DNA of 64,000 bases from positions 1-64,000 of the forward strand of contig JAMPIV010006403.1 in NCBI GenBank assembly GCA_024509875.1, read 5' to 3'. The position numbers and the translations under genes were made by a program. Under the pieces are notes generated by a model. The model was not told where the DNA came from. It saw only the letters and a list, made by a program, of their open reading frames with translations, and did not search any database. This DNA comes from Oreohelix idahoensis. Its lineage: Eukaryota > Mollusca > Gastropoda > Stylommatophora > Oreohelicidae. The first letter of the stretch is position 1. Every line of letters begins with the position of its first letter. Below are positions 48,975-62,115 of this stretch, piece after piece.

Positions 48975-51900
48975 ATGCTTACTTTAGACCATTTTATTAA
49001 AAATGGGAAAGATTTTAATATGAAAGGACAAGAACTACGTGAATATGCAGAAAATGAACTTGCGAAATATAAGGCAGAGATGGCGGAAAAGAAAGCAATT
49101 GCTAAGGCAGAGAAAGAAGAATTTGAAAGAGAAGAGGAAAGGAAAAAAGCTGAATTAAGACAAGAAGAGGAAAGGAAAAAAGCTGAATTAAAACAAGAAG
49201 AGGCATACCGTGAAATGAAAGAAATAGAAAAAGAAAATAAGCAAAGAGAAATTGCTAGACAGGAAAGGGAAGAACGAAGACGTGAAATGGAACAAGAGAT
49301 GGAATTAACACGTCTTAAAGTGGAAGCAGCTAGATTACAGGCGCAAGGTGCTGCTACAAACCAGAATGATAATATTCAAAATGGATCTTCATCTAACCAT
49401 ATTAAGGGCAATTATTACTTCAAGCTACCACCATTCAAATTACATGTTGATGATTTATCAGCATGGCTATTGCGCTTTGAAGATGTATGTAAGGTCAATA
49501 ACCTTAACAAAACTGCATGGGCGCTTAAACTCAAGGAATTTCTAGATGGCGAACCTGCAAGTGCAGCACAAAATATTGATTCAACATTAGCCACAGACTA
49601 TGATGCCATTAAGACCTTGTTATTGCGTCGGTTCCACTTGAACGAAGAGGCCTGTAGATTACGTTTCAAAAGTCTTTTGCCAGATAATAATAATGACTTT
49701 ACAGGTTTTATTGCTAACATACGCAATACTTTTAACAGATAGGTTGAACTTGCAGGTGTCAACAAATCGTATGATAAGTTAGTTGATTTGTTACTAAGAG
49801 ATAAAGTGTTATCTTCTGTCAGCCCACCGTTCTTTGCCTATCTGCAAGAACGTAAACCAGATACTATTGATGAGTTGGAAAAAATTTCATTAAATTACTG
49901 CACTACGCATCCGAATGTGAACATTCCTAGCTCGTTGATAAGGGACCCTATTCCTGTGGCCTCCAATATGGCATACCACAGTAATAACAAACCAAGAACA
50001 CACAGTGTAGACAGAAGTAGGTTCAAAGGAAACTATGACATTAATGTTCATAAGGGACGTAATAGTTTTAACAATGACTTTAATAGAGGAAGACCACAAA
50101 ATAGAAATTATTCACCTCAGTCCAGATACAACAATAATCCACGTAACTCAAGTCATAATCGGTCATATAACTATAATAATAGTAACAATTGGAACACCAT
50201 TAATAATAGCTCGAGACATCGAAATAACAGTTACAATAGGGGACAACGGGATAATTCAGATGATTATTCTCGTCATCGTTCTCATTCTCGTAGATCGACA
50301 AATTATAATCATAATACGGGGGCAGCCGTTACTAATGCTACAACCCCTAGGGTTCAGAGTTCACATATTAATAATACAATACAGTCTTCGTCGACATGTT
50401 ATGCAATGAATTATAACGTGGCAAATAGTTGCCCAGAATGTAATCTTATATTTCAGAAGGCAAAAGAGACGGTTCTGAACTGCGGACACATTCTCCCAGA
50501 AGTCAGTCTGGCAGTCAATGACGGAACAGGCTCGCTGATTTTCAACAGGGGAATGGTTAATGGATCCATCGTCTCAGTTTTAAGAGATTCTGGATCGACA
50601 ACGATCGGAATCCGTCAGTCACTTGTTCATCCTAATTGTGCAACTGGAAAACATGTCAGGTGCATGACTTTTGGAGGAACAATAGAATTTTATCCAACTG
50701 CCATTATACATATTAATACACCTTTTTTCACAGGCAACGTTAAAGCATGCATGTTAAGGAACCCAATTGCAGACCTTATGGTGGGACTCATACATGGAAG
50801 TAAGGATTGCACACCAGAAGAGATTATTGAATGGGAAAAAAATAATCTATGCATCGGAAATGCAGTGATAACCAGAGCACAGACGAATCTATTAGAGACT
50901 TTGGACACTGATAAAAAGGAAACAGACAAACATGAAAATATTGAGGTTCATTCTTCTATTGACCGAGCATCCTTTGCTGCAAAACAGAAGGAAGACAGAT
51001 CATTAAAAAAATTGTTTGCACTGGTCAACAAAGTTGACAATCTTGCTTTGAACAATAATAATAATCATTGGTTTATTATTAAGAATGATATACTATTAAG
51101 ATGTTTTATGGATAAAACTCAAGTAAAACAACAGGTCATGGTACCTTTTGCTTTTAGACGCTACATACTTCAACACGCACATGATTCTAAGTGCGCAGGT
51201 CACATGGGATATACTCGGACACGTTCTCGAGTATTATCTTCTTTTTTTTGGCCGGGAGTATCACGCGATATTTCACAGTACGTACGCTCTTGTACTATAT
51301 GCCAGGAAGTGAAAGCACGAGGAGCTTTTCACACGGCGCCTATTCAGGCTTGTGACATATCTGTGAGACCCTTTGACAAGATGGCCATTGATATTATTGG
51401 CCCACTTTTACCATCAGCCAGAGGACATAGATGTGCACTCACGTGCATCGATTTATGCACACGATGGCCAGAAGCCATCCCATTGAAAACCACCACCACC
51501 ACAGATGTAGCTGATGCACTACACCTGATCTTTTCTAGAGTAGGTTTTCCTAGGAAGCTGTTATCAGATCATGGATCTCAATTTATATCTGAGACTATGA
51601 CAGAAATAATGAAGACCTGGAATATAGATAGAAATCTCAGTAGCATTTATCACCCAATGAGTAATGGTGCAGTAGAAAGACTTAACCGCACACTCAAACA
51701 AATGTTACATAAAGTTACAGTTAACCATCCACAGGACTGGGACAGAGTACTCCCAGCTGTATTGTTCGCCTATCGAGAGGTGCCACATGAACAAACTGGC
51801 TTCTCTCCATTTCAATTAGTCTTTGGCGCTCCACCAAGAGGTCCTATGGGACTAATAAAAGACTTATTGATTGACTCCGAGATGACTCAGGATACCCAGT

Positions 51901-52178
51901 CATCTTATGAGTATGTGGTTAATCTCCGTAATAACATTATTGATGCCTGCAAAACGGCAACAGCTTCATCTGAGGCTGCTAAAGCGAAAGCTAGAACTTT
52001 CAAAACAGTAGTAGACGATTACGTCAATTATTTCCAGGAGATCAAGCTTATGTGTTATTGCCACATAACGATAATAAACTACTCATCTCATGGAATGGTC
52101 CATACCAGGTTATCGATAAGATTTCTGATGTTGGTTATGTCCTGGACATTAAGGGACATCACAAAATATTTCACATAA
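48975..52178 (+). pseudogene. Element B gag-protease-integrase
   Basis: Start ATG at 48975 (MLTLDHFIKNGKDF). A coiled coil is followed by a SCAN-like capsid with a stop TAG at 49740-49742 where element A has a tryptophan codon (TFNR*VELAG). The same frame then continues through protease (DSG in VLRDSGSTTIG) straight into integrase without a frame change, with the HHCC domain (KCAGHMGYTR, SCTICQ) and DDE core (MAIDIIGPL, LSDHGSQF, GAVERLNRTL). A one-base loss near 51995 shifts the frame before the GPY/F module, and the shifted reading ends at 52178. In its intact form this family appears to encode gag-pol as a single polyprotein. Confidence 0.9.
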
Positions 52179-53770
52179 ATATGCTCAAACAGTTTCATAC
52201 TCGTCCTGAACATCTACAAGCTATTTTTTATGAACTAGATGACACTTTCGTACCTACATGTCACTATTCTAATTTGTCTGTTATCCAGGAAGAAGAATCT
52301 TTTCCTGAGGTACAGTTGGCGTTACCTGTACCTGTAGTACAACCTACTGAATCTTGGCGGGACGTAACCATTTCTTCGTCGGTTACACCGCAACAGCATC
52401 AACAGATTGCTGAACTTTTACAATCTTATCCAGATGTGTTGACCGACGTTCCAGGTCGCACATCATTTATTAGTCATGACATCACTCTTAATGATGATAC
52501 TCCAATTCGGGTACATCCATATTCTGTTCCTCTACACTTTCTTACTAAAACTACTAAGGAACTTGAACAGATGTTATCTTTGGGAATTATTGAAACTAGT
52601 AATTCTCCATTTTCTTCTCCATTAGTTATTGTCCGAAAGAAGGACAATAACATTCGACTATGCGTCGACTATAGAAAATTAAATGCACAAACTGTAGTTG
52701 ATAGCGAACCACATCCACTTCTCGACGACTTACTGCCACGTCTATCTACCGCAACTATATTCACTAAGATAGACTTAACTAAAGGTTATTGGCAGATACC
52801 ACTAACCGAAAAAGCTAAATACTACACAGCGTTTTCCACTCCGCAAGGTCTATACCAGTAAAATGTGATGCCTTTTGGGCTTGTTAACGCTCCAGCTACC
52901 TTTGTTCGCATGATGCGACAGATGTTTTCAGGTAGACCAGACATCATTACATACATAGACGACATATGCTTATTTAGTTCGTCATTTGAGGAACATTTTT
53001 CCGGACTTAAATATGTTTTGGACACATTAAGAAAGAATAATTTAACTGCTAGACCTACAAAAGTACAAGTATCGTTTCATGAAATAACCTTTTTGGGACA
53101 TATCATTGGAGCGGGGTATATCCAAACACTACCTAGTACGGTTTCTAAAATTTTAAACATCTCCGTTCCTCAAACGAAGAAACAGGTTAGAAGCTTGTTA
53201 GGTCTAGTCCAATATTACAGCAGATACGTACCTAACTTGTCATCTATCACGGCTGTTTTATCATCATTGTTAAAAAAGAACATGCCAGTGAAGGTGACAT
53301 GGACTGGTGAGTGTAATAGAATATTCCTTAAAATAATTGATATTTTTTCACACCCACCAATTTTGAGACTACCTGATGCTTCCAAAAAGTTTATTCTCCG
53401 TACAGATGCGAGTAATTACGGAATTGGCGCTTGTTTGCTCCAATATCATGACGACATCCTTAATCCATCATTGTATGTCTCACGGAAACTGAAACCGCCA
53501 GAGGTCAAATACTCCACTGTCGACCGCGAATTGTTGGCAGTTGTATGGGCGATAACAAAATTGGAGAAATTTCTGCTGGGAGCCCCATTCGTGGTCCAGA
53601 CAGATCAGAAGGCCGTAGCATCACTACGACGGGCGAATCATAAAAGTCCTAAGCTCACCAGATTCGCTATTCTCCTTCAGCCTTTTGATTTCTCCATCGA
53701 GTACATTACAGGATCAGAGAACGTCTTGGCAGATACTCTCTCTAGAAACCCTGCTGATGTCGAATCATAA
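52052..53770 (+). pseudogene. Element B integrase end, reverse transcriptase, RNase H
   Basis: Continues after the shift with SWNGPYQVID (GPY/F), then reverse transcriptase LCVDYRKLNAQ. A stop TAA at 52859-52861 replaces the tryptophan codon of YQWNVMPFG in element A. The frame resumes with MPFGLVNAPATF, YIDD at 52952-52963, and RNase H (RTDASNYGIGACL, TVDRELLAVVWAI, TDQKAVASL), ending SENVLADTLSRNP before a natural stop at 53770. Unlike A, the C-terminal end is intact. 53771-54758 is AT-rich 3' untranslated sequence. Confidence 0.9.
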
Positions 53771-54758
53771 ACAATACTTTTCGCAGAAACTTACCCAAGA
53801 TATATAGTACTATCAATGCATTTCGACATAGAAATGAACCATTGACTACAAAACAAGCATCTGCTTACTATAGACATATGTTATACTAAATGTACGAAAT
53901 CAATTAACAATGTATTCGTATATACGCCGGTACTTTGGTATATGTCCATTCAGTATAAAACTATTTGAAACAAAGTCGTTTCGTCCAGTTGAACTAATTT
54001 CGTTACGTGATATAAACTTGAACGTTAAGAGGATCTATACTTATGCTGAATCAGAACAGTTCAACAGTTTTTTCTAACACTGGAAATTCACAAGGATCAA
54101 GACTACGGATGGATCATCCAATGTTAATTAATTTTAACGTAGCTGTTGAATTTATGGAAATTAAAATGAAATGTGAGAAGAAAAAAATGAAAAGAAATGA
54201 AACATGAAAAAAATGAATAAAATTAAAGAATCTCACATAATTCTAAGTAATATTCTTAGATATAATTATATTGTATATTTGATAATTATATTGACACATT
54301 ACATATTAGTTTATTATTTAGTTAGTTAAGTTAGATAGTTCTTAACCACTTAACACAGATGATTATTGTCAAACACACATAACTAAGTTAAAATTATACA
54401 TTATTTTTTTTTTTTTCTCAGAACATTGTCTTTCATTTTTTTTTTTTTTGCATTAGATAACTTGACTCCTAATACACACTTAATATAATTAATTGATTTC
54501 ATTACGACAGATTTTAAATTAGTAATTAGTTTAGTATTTTCTTTTGTTACATGACTTATGTATAACAGTTACGTATAACATGATCGTTAATATATTATAT
54601 GACTATTAGTTAGTTGACATGACCGCGACACTGTTCTAGTCAGAACATCGTAGGCCATATGTCGCATTTTTTGTTAAATTTTTGAGATTATTCACTCAGA
54701 TAGGTTTTCAGCAAAAAAAATCTATCGAATAGATTTTTTTCCCCGGTTGACAGGGAAT

Positions 54759-55154
54759 TGTTACGGTATTTTAATTGGCATCGTCTGCTAGAGGTTAGCA
54801 GCATGCGATTTTAGGGGTTACTGCGTTTAATGTAATGTAAAATATTATTAGACTATTGAACGCTATGACGTTTCAGCGTTGGTAGGTCACGCACCGTGAC
54901 CAAGAGACGGGACCCTTTCTTGAATGACCGTCGAACTGAGAAGACGTGTCCTTGGAGTCTTATAGTGTCGGGCATGGAGTGCCACACAGTTATATTGTAT
55001 TTTGTTATGGACATGGGTCAGTCCACTCTTACGATGAAGAGAGATGAATGTTTCAGGTTAGTAAGTGACTAAACCTAAGTCGGGATGAATTAACAGTCCA
55101 TATTAATTATATTATTGCCAGACGCATAATCTCACTGTCGGTCGTTGGGATCAC
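54759..55154 (+). repeat. 3' LTR of element B, truncated by insertion
   Basis: Matches 46516-46913 up to ggtcgttgggatcac, where LTR C begins. The missing part should continue with caaccacgcg beyond the right end of element C, outside the window. Confidence 0.95.
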
Positions 55155-57411
55155 TGTAGTGGTGTTTGATGGTATTGTATGATGGTGTTATTACTAAATG
55201 TAAATTGTATGAGGCCAGCTGTGAAGGCTCCTGAGATAAAATGTAGTGGTGAATTGTCAGAAGGCCTTTCTTGCTACCACTACGACCTCACACTTAATTT
55301 TTTTTTTATGAATGTGGCTACGTAAAGTGTCTAGGGTTATGATATGTAGTGTGGTGTAATGGATTATAAATATACCCACAGATATTAACAAGACTAATAA
55401 TATTAATAAATGTTAAAATACACTGAACTAACTCACGTGTGTAAAATTTTTTGATATAAGTATATTACATTTATTTTGTTCTGTGTCAATTTTTTAGGTT
55501 GACCAGAACTTAAAAGGATTTAGAGATTATGAAAAGAAATGCATAGAATATTATATCATAAATGCAATAGTGTACATATATATGTACTATACTAGTTAGT
55601 TTTATTAAAATGTTCTAGTATTCATCTACTTGGGAGGATAGTACTGTTTGTGCTGTTGGGGTGGCCTCATCACACCTGTCTATATTGACTACACAGTGTC
55701 CAGAAAATGGTGGGAATTTTATGGGGTTCTTAGTAACTAAAGGGCGTTGGTGAAAGTCCAGCAGACCAGAGGCTCACTCATCTGGTAGTTGTCGCTCTGG
55801 TGCTGAAATCAGGTGGTCCCACCTCTCCGTGCTGGCGGGCAATAATGGTGGTCTCTGTCACAAATACTGCACAGATACACTCGAGTAAAGTCACCAACTG
55901 AATAGACCCTGCTTTGTTGACGACAGAAACTCGCAGCTCTGCAATCAAAGTATGGGCCATGTGTCAAAATCTATTCTCTACCCACGTCTGGACACAACAG
56001 TGACACAACAACCACATCATACAGACAGGTCAGATCTCTCTGACCAAACAGCACATTTACCATGGTGGTTTTACATCAGATAGATCCTCCCAGACCATAG
56101 ATCCTGAAAAATGTTTATTAGTTTTCGGCCCTAAAAGAGGATAGGTAATATGTATCATTATTCTCAACACTTGATCTGTCTTGCATAATCCTTGCTGGAG
56201 TTTATGTACATTGTTGGTCCCTAGACCCTGACTAGGGCGGGGGGTCTAGAGCAAATCCCTACTTGTTTGTAAGGCTAGATTTCGATATGGCAGTATCAAA
56301 TCACTCAAACATGAAACAATATTCAAAATATATAAGGAAATAATTTCAATCTTACCAGATTATGAATAAATAACACAGAATTGCTAGCAAAACTCAGCTG
56401 AGCTGCTGGCTATAGTATGGCGTCCCTAAATTTATTTCACTTGCTTTCATATGGAATCACCACACTTTAAAATCTGTGTCTATCACTGAACAACTATTGA
56501 AGAATGGCCCCACTTTCGCGTCTGAGCGCTAATGATATGATTGTCTGTGGCCAATCACTGCCTCGGTTTATTTTAAATTTCAAATTTCCTACCATAAAGT
56601 CATTTCAGTCATGCTTCAGTCAAGTATGGATGTTTATCTGTTAGTCTGTCCGTCTCTACTTGTGTTTCTAAAAAAAAATGTGCTTGTTTTTTGAACCAAC
56701 CTTTCTCTCCCCTCCAAAATTTTGTCGTTAAAAGTTATATTTAGACACAGCTACCGCTCAAAAACCCTCTCCTCCATACTAAGTAAATTTGAACACCTGC
56801 GTCCAAGGTCGTGTTTTTGTGTGCAAATTGCGACACTTTTTTATTCAACACAGTCTGTCGATGATGTGAACTACACTGTCTTTTGTCATTATCTTCAATA
56901 TTATCTATCCGTTTGTAAAATTAAGACCATCTTAGTTCACTGCTCAGAATAGGCCATCCGGCCAGCTAATTTTTATATTCCTAACATTAATATTAAGAAA
57001 AAATTACTTTTTAATTTTTGTAATATTCCTAACATCTGCGTTTTACCGCTCCATTCAAATCAAAAGCTTGGTATCGCAAAAGCGTCCAATAAATGACTGT
57101 GGCGTAACATATCTAGGGTCCCTTCTGTCGAGTTGCTTACTTTTTATGTCAACTTGGGAAACGTGACTTTTCTCCGTTTCCCCCCCCCCCCCCCCCCCCC
57201 CCCCAATTGCGTCTCCTTAGCCTTTCCAGTCATATTTTTTTTTTCTTTTTGATCCGCCGTTCCCCTCCTGTCTAGCAAGTCAATTATTATGGAGGATGAT
57301 GACCCGCGGTCTAGGCGATCATGTACATCAGCAGCCTACGCATTATGTTTTTATCCTTAAATGTTATCTTTGGAGGGATTTTACCGTTGTATCTCTGTCA
57401 ATTTCACTACA
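55155..57411 (-). repeat. LTR C, left copy (3' LTR)
   Basis: On the minus strand it runs TGTAGTG...CACTACA, a 7-bp terminal inverted repeat. The 57411 edge was chosen because of this and because aagtggggaga just outside it can act as polypurine tract. The 55155 edge is fixed by the interruption of LTR B. It contains a C25 run at 57180-57204. Confidence 0.8.
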
Positions 57412-57498
57412 CATCTCCCCACTTGAAAACATGCCTATGGCAAGTTCCAAAACCAGCGATACACATAGGTAAAATTACTCCTCACGTCTGCCACTACT

Positions 57499-58599
57499 CT
57501 AATTTTGATCACAGGGGTGCCGACTGAGGAAATCTGCACCGACATTCAATTTGCCTGGGATATATTGGATACTAAACTGATAAGGTTGAAGCAATAAAGA
57601 CCACCTCAGCAATCTTGCGTTTTCATGCTTAGCCTGAGACAAGAACACGAGAGGCTGATGGTCCGTCTCCACCACAAATGTCCTACCATACAGATAGATT
57701 TGAAACTTCTTTATTGCCCAGATTAATGCTAAACATTCCTTTTCGCTTGTGGAGTATCCTTGTTCCGCCTTATTCAATTTGCGGCTTGCATAAGCGACTG
57801 GTTTAAGTTCCCCATCAGGTGAAGATGATCTTTGCAACAAAGCCCCTCCGAGTCCTACATTACTTGCATCGGTTCTTAAGACAAAGTCCTGTGTCAAATC
57901 AGGCAGTTTGAGAATAGGCTTGCTAGTGAGTTTTTCCTTTAACTCTTGAAATGCTAGTTCACATTGTGCAGTCCAAATAATTTTATCTGGAAGTCCCTTG
58001 CGAGTCAGATCAGTCAGAGGAGCACAAATAGCGTTAAAATTTTTGATGTATTTCTGATAAAATCCGCATAACGACACGAATGATCGCACGTCCTTTTTTG
58101 TTTGCGGCCTAGGTGCTCTCTGCAGTTTTTCCAAATTCTTAGGATCAGGGGTCATATTACCCTGATATACCGTGTGTCCCAAGAATTCCAACTCTTTGCA
58201 TCCAATACAACATTTTGTTGGCCTAGCAGTTAAGTTCGCCTCCCGAAGTCTATCAAACAACATCTCCAGAGCTTCAATGTGTTCTTCAAATGTCTCTGTG
58301 GCGACGAGAATATCATCCATGAAATTTGTGATACATGGGTTATTCAGGGGATCCAACAATTTTCGCATCATCCTTGAAAACACACTCGGAGCATTTTTCA
58401 GTCCGAATGGTAGCATATTGAATTCATAATGTCCATCCGAAGTGCTAAAAGCCAAATAAGGTCTCACTTCAGGCTTCACTGGGATCTGGTAATAGCCTTT
58501 ACTAAGATCCACCTTTGAAAAGTATTTTGCCTTGTTCAGTCTGGCAAATAACTGTTTTTGTGTCTGGTAATGGATCCAATTGTCCTTCTGTGACAGCAT
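57499..58599 (-). pseudogene. Element C reverse transcriptase (main part) and RNase H
   Basis: Reverse transcriptase from KYFSKVDLSKGYYQIPV through MLPFGLKNAPSVFSRMM to the catalytic box FMDD (Phe in place of the usual Tyr), then a connection region and RNase H (RTDASNVGLGGALL, TSEKECLALIWAI, ETDHQPLVFL), ending ADFLSRHPCDQN before the stop at 57499. The first residues overlap the preceding frame. A single extra base in an A5 run near 58551 separates them. All catalytic residues are visible. Confidence 0.9.
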
Positions 58600-60199
58600 T
58601 CAGTTTCCTGAAATATATGCACAGGCTGTGTTCCCCAGAGGGATGTCTCAACAAAACGACACTAGAACTAAAAGATGATTCACTGTGCGAAATAATCCCC
58701 TCCTTCAACAAATAATCTATTCCTCCCTTCAATGCCTTCTCCTTCGCGAACGGAATAGAATAGGCTCTCATACAGATTGGGTTTGAGTCTACCAGTTTCA
58801 TGTCATACTGTAGCAAATTTGTATGGCCTGGTTTATCTGTTAATACATCTGTATGTTCCTCCAGAACTTGTTGAACTCTCTCCCTCTGGTTTTTAGTCAG
58901 GTGCTTACTGACTTTTACCTGTGCTGCTGTTTCACAAGGATGTAATGGGTATTCATGTGAGGTGAGTGGTTCTTTTTGCATCTGGGTTGCAATAGCCAAG
59001 GTCAATAAAGGGGTGCTTTCCTGGAGTGGTCTGTCCAGATACTTCTTTAACAGGTTTACATGATAAACTTTTTCCTTCCCCTTTTTGTCAATTTTATAGT
59101 TTGTTCTAGACACCTTCTCTAGAACCGTATATGGACCTTGCCAACCAATTTGTAATTTATTCTGGCTTCCGGGTAGTAGAAGCAGCACCTTCTCTCCGAC
59201 TGCCAGTTCCCTGTCCTTTGCCTTCCTATTAAAATATGCTGCATGTTTCTTCCTGGCTTGTTTCAAATTATCATTTGCCAGTTTCCATCCAGCTTTCAAA
59301 CGAGTGGTCAGTTCGTTCACATATTGATACGATGAGGTAACAGTCTCTTCCGCCTTCTCATCTGTCCAGGTCCTTAATAAAGCTTCTAAAGGACCTTTTA
59401 TTGGCCTCCCAAATAGCAGAGTTGCGGGAGCCATCCCGGTTGAACTATGTGGTACCTCCCGATACGCAAACAATGCGGCGGGCAGGAATTGATCCCACAG
59501 ATCCGGTTTTTCGTGTGCCAGCTTTCTCAGGATAGAAATGAGAGTCCCATTGAACCTCTCTACCTGGCCGTTCCCTTGTGGATGGTACGGACTACAATGA
59601 AAGTGCCTGGCTTGAAATAGCTTAAAAACTTCTTCCGTTAGTTTCCCCTTGAACTGAGATCCATTATCCGTCAAGATTTGATGCGGGAATCCTAATCGGG
59701 TAAATATTGTAAGTAGTGCCTCTGCTACATGTTTTGAATCAATTGATGGCAGGGCTACCGCCTCTCCCCACATAGAACAAGTGTCCACCAGAGTAAGGAT
59801 GTAACTGTTCCTCCTCTTGGTCCGAGTGAGAGGTCCTACAATATCCACTGCAACCCTCTCAAAAGGTGTTCCCACTATGGGCATTTCCCCTAGAGTTGCA
59901 GGAGCAGTCCAGTGCTTTGGAGCTACCCTTTGACATTCTGGGCAGGATTTGACATATCTTTTTATATCCTCCGTTATCCCTGGCCAGAAGTAATGACAAG
60001 CTATACGCTGTCCTGTGGCGCTGATCCCCATGTGACCACTGAAGGGAATCGCATGCCCGAGTTCCATCACTTTATCTCTATATGAAGTGGGAAGAACCAG
60101 CTGGTTGTGACCATTTGTTCCAGTTCCGGCCTTCCTGTATAAGAGTTTGTTCTTCATGAAATATTCCCCCTTGCTCGGAGGTGTGTGGCATTTGGGCAA
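58502..60199 (-). pseudogene. Element C integrase and start of reverse transcriptase
   Basis: HHCC zinc domain (HAIPFSGHMG ... SCPECQ), DDE core (VAVDIVGPL, LTDNGSQF, GQVERFNGTL), GPY/F module (GWQGPYTVLE ... YHVNLLKKY), then a linker and the first reverse transcriptase motif (AYSIPFAKEKA, SSFSSSVVLL, FRKLNAV). The frame is lost in an A5 run near 58551. It joins the gag-protease frame upstream through a one-base difference in an A7 run near 60205. Compared with A and B the integrase is clearly diverged but the order is the same. Confidence 0.9.
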
Positions 60200-61316
60200 T
60201 TTTTTTAAAACAGGGCTTGAGTGTCCTATCCTCAGCCTGCGCCTTCCTCATCTCCTCTGGATGAGCATTTATAGGTTCACCTTCTTCCTCCTTCTTCTGT
60301 GACCTGGTCTGCACTGTCGCCATTATCACAGGTTTCTCGGGATTCCCCAAGAAGACGTATCTACACCCCAATATCAGAGGGTAGATTGGTTCATCTATCA
60401 CTGCTGCTCTGATTTCTCCTTCCACATAGCGAGTTTTCACCGTTATCCTTGCGATGGGAAGTGTCATGAGTGGTATGTCCTTAGTCGCCCCTTGTATTTC
60501 CACTGTTTCTGTGGTATACTGACTTGGGTCCACTAGGCTAGACTTCACAACTGAATCATAATCCAAACCTGTATCATAAAGGCACCTTATGGTGACCCCA
60601 TTACAAATAACATCCTCACAAACTGGGGGGTGATAAGGTTCCTGTTGTCCCTTAGGATTAACCTTTAATCTTTGCGTCCCCGACTTCATTGCAGCAATGT
60701 TTGAAGGTTTCCTTCTACAAAATTCGGTGTTATGGTTATCCTTCTTGCACCATTTACACCATCTTTTTCCTTGGTTCAACGGTTTTCTTTCATTGAACTT
60801 TTGGTCATTGAACTGTGAGTTTCTGTCGCGATAGTCATTTCTTGGCCGCTCAAAGTTTGTCCTACCTTTATTTCCCTGCTCTCTATTATCAAATTTGTTA
60901 AATTGCTGTGGAGCTTTAAAATTGTCTATGTGCTTCTTCTTAGCACCACTTACCTCTGCCTGGGCTGCCTGATACCTCTCAGCAACATTTAAAATTTCCC
61001 CCAACTTCTCTGCACCTTGTTCCATGAGAAATTTTCTCATGTCTGGAGCCATGGACTCTCTCAATTGCTCAATCATGATCATTTCTTTAAGATCTTGGGT
61101 CTTCCCCAGAGCCGTCCATTTCTCCAAATAGGTTTCTAGTCTAGCAGAGAATTGGTGGTATGTCTCCCCAGACAACAGTTTGGCATTTCTAAATTTCTTA
61201 CGATAAAATTCACCATTCTTCTCGTACCTTAATAACAAAGCCTGCTTTAACATGTCATAATTGTCTTGGTCTTCCCTGTTCATTTTAGCAAATACTTCAT
61301 AAGAAGTACCTCTCAA
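60078..61316 (-). pseudogene. Element C gag C-terminal half and protease
   Basis: Capsid of the SCAN-like type (LLLRYEKNGEFYRKKFRNAK, HQFSARLETYLEKW, EQLRESM, GEILNVAERYQAAQ), an Arg/Asn-rich linker, and a canonical zinc knuckle CKWCKKDNHNTEFC (C-x2-C-x4-H-x4-C) near 60717-60760. Protease follows with an intact YDTGLD motif, the segment that is altered to YYQGLG in element D. After about 60205 this frame is out of phase with pol and ends at 60078. The upstream end is joined to the gag N-terminus through a dinucleotide-run shift near 61340. Confidence 0.9.
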
Positions 61317-61330
61317 TCCCTGTGATAGCT

Positions 61331-61849
61331 TTAAACTCCACCTCTCTCTCTCTCTAACCCATATGTAGTAGCTAATAACTCAAAACGTCCTAGGTACCCC
61401 TCTATGTCATCGTCTTTTTCAACAAAATGGTCTAAATGAAACCCCATAGCTGAGTTTGAGGCTCCCAGACTAGGCGTAGCATCTGAGGCAAAAGGGCTGG
61501 CACCATTTTCAGGAGCCGGGCCTTGTAATTCCAGCTCCCTTAGTCGTAATTCGTGCTCCCTCTGCAACCTTCTATCTTCTGCCTCCCTTTCGGCCTTTTT
61601 ATCTTCTGCCTCCCTTTGCTGTCGTTTTTCTTCTGCCTCCCTTTGCTGTCGTTTTTCTTCTGCCTCAATCTGCAGCCTCTTAATTTCTCTATCAGCCTCT
61701 AACCTCTTCTCTTCAACTAACCTCCTTTCTTCCCGTTCAATATATTTATCACATTCAGTCGTTACGTATTGAATTAAAATTTGACCATCCATTCCCATCT
61801 CCTTCGCGGTGAGCACAGCAGCTGATCTAAATTTTGCCAGCTCCGCCAT
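61331..61849 (-). pseudogene. Element C gag N-terminal half
   Basis: The preferred start is the ATG at 61849 (MAELAKFRSAAVLTAKEM). Upstream codons to 61903 are open but hydrophobic and look like leader. Glu/Arg-rich coiled coil with EEKRQQREA-type repeats to about 61540, a Pro/Ala/Ser linker, then FHLDHFVEKDDDIEGYLGRF, the start of the capsid. The frame ends in an (AG)n run at about 61340 where two extra bases shift it. Confidence 0.85.
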
Positions 61850-62092
61850 ACTTTTTAGACAATATAATAATATACAAGCTAAATTTCTAACCAGTAAATA
61901 CACTAAGTACTTCTTATGACTATAGTCTAACTAATTCTAACTAACCAGTTAACTAATTAATTATTACTGGCTGTGAAGATTCACCAACTTTTATCTACAG
62001 GGACACTTTTAATGTTAAAGGGAATTTTACAATTTATTTCCCTACTCTTATTTCTCCCACCAGGAGATCCTAATATTACTGTTGGGCTAATT

Positions 62093-62111
62093 ATCCCTGG
62101 ACAAGACCCCA
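62093..62111 (-). other. Putative primer binding site of element C
   Basis: tggggtcttgtccagggat on the minus strand, four bases inside the 5' LTR. It resembles the proline-tRNA site of element D with a few differences. Confidence 0.6.
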
Positions 62112-62115
62112 ATAT

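Larger units (their letters stand above)
46516..55154 (+). mobile_element. LTR retrotransposon B, Gmr1-like, cut by element C
   Basis: A sister of element A: the LTR begins with the same TGTTACGGTAT, the gag-pol protein is highly similar and has the same domain order. The 5' LTR is complete (886 bp). Only the first 396 bp of the 3' LTR are in the window because element C was inserted at 55154/55155. Over those 396 bp the LTRs differ by about four substitutions (~1%), older than A. Two tryptophan codons have become stops and one base is lost, so the element is dead. Confidence 0.95.
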
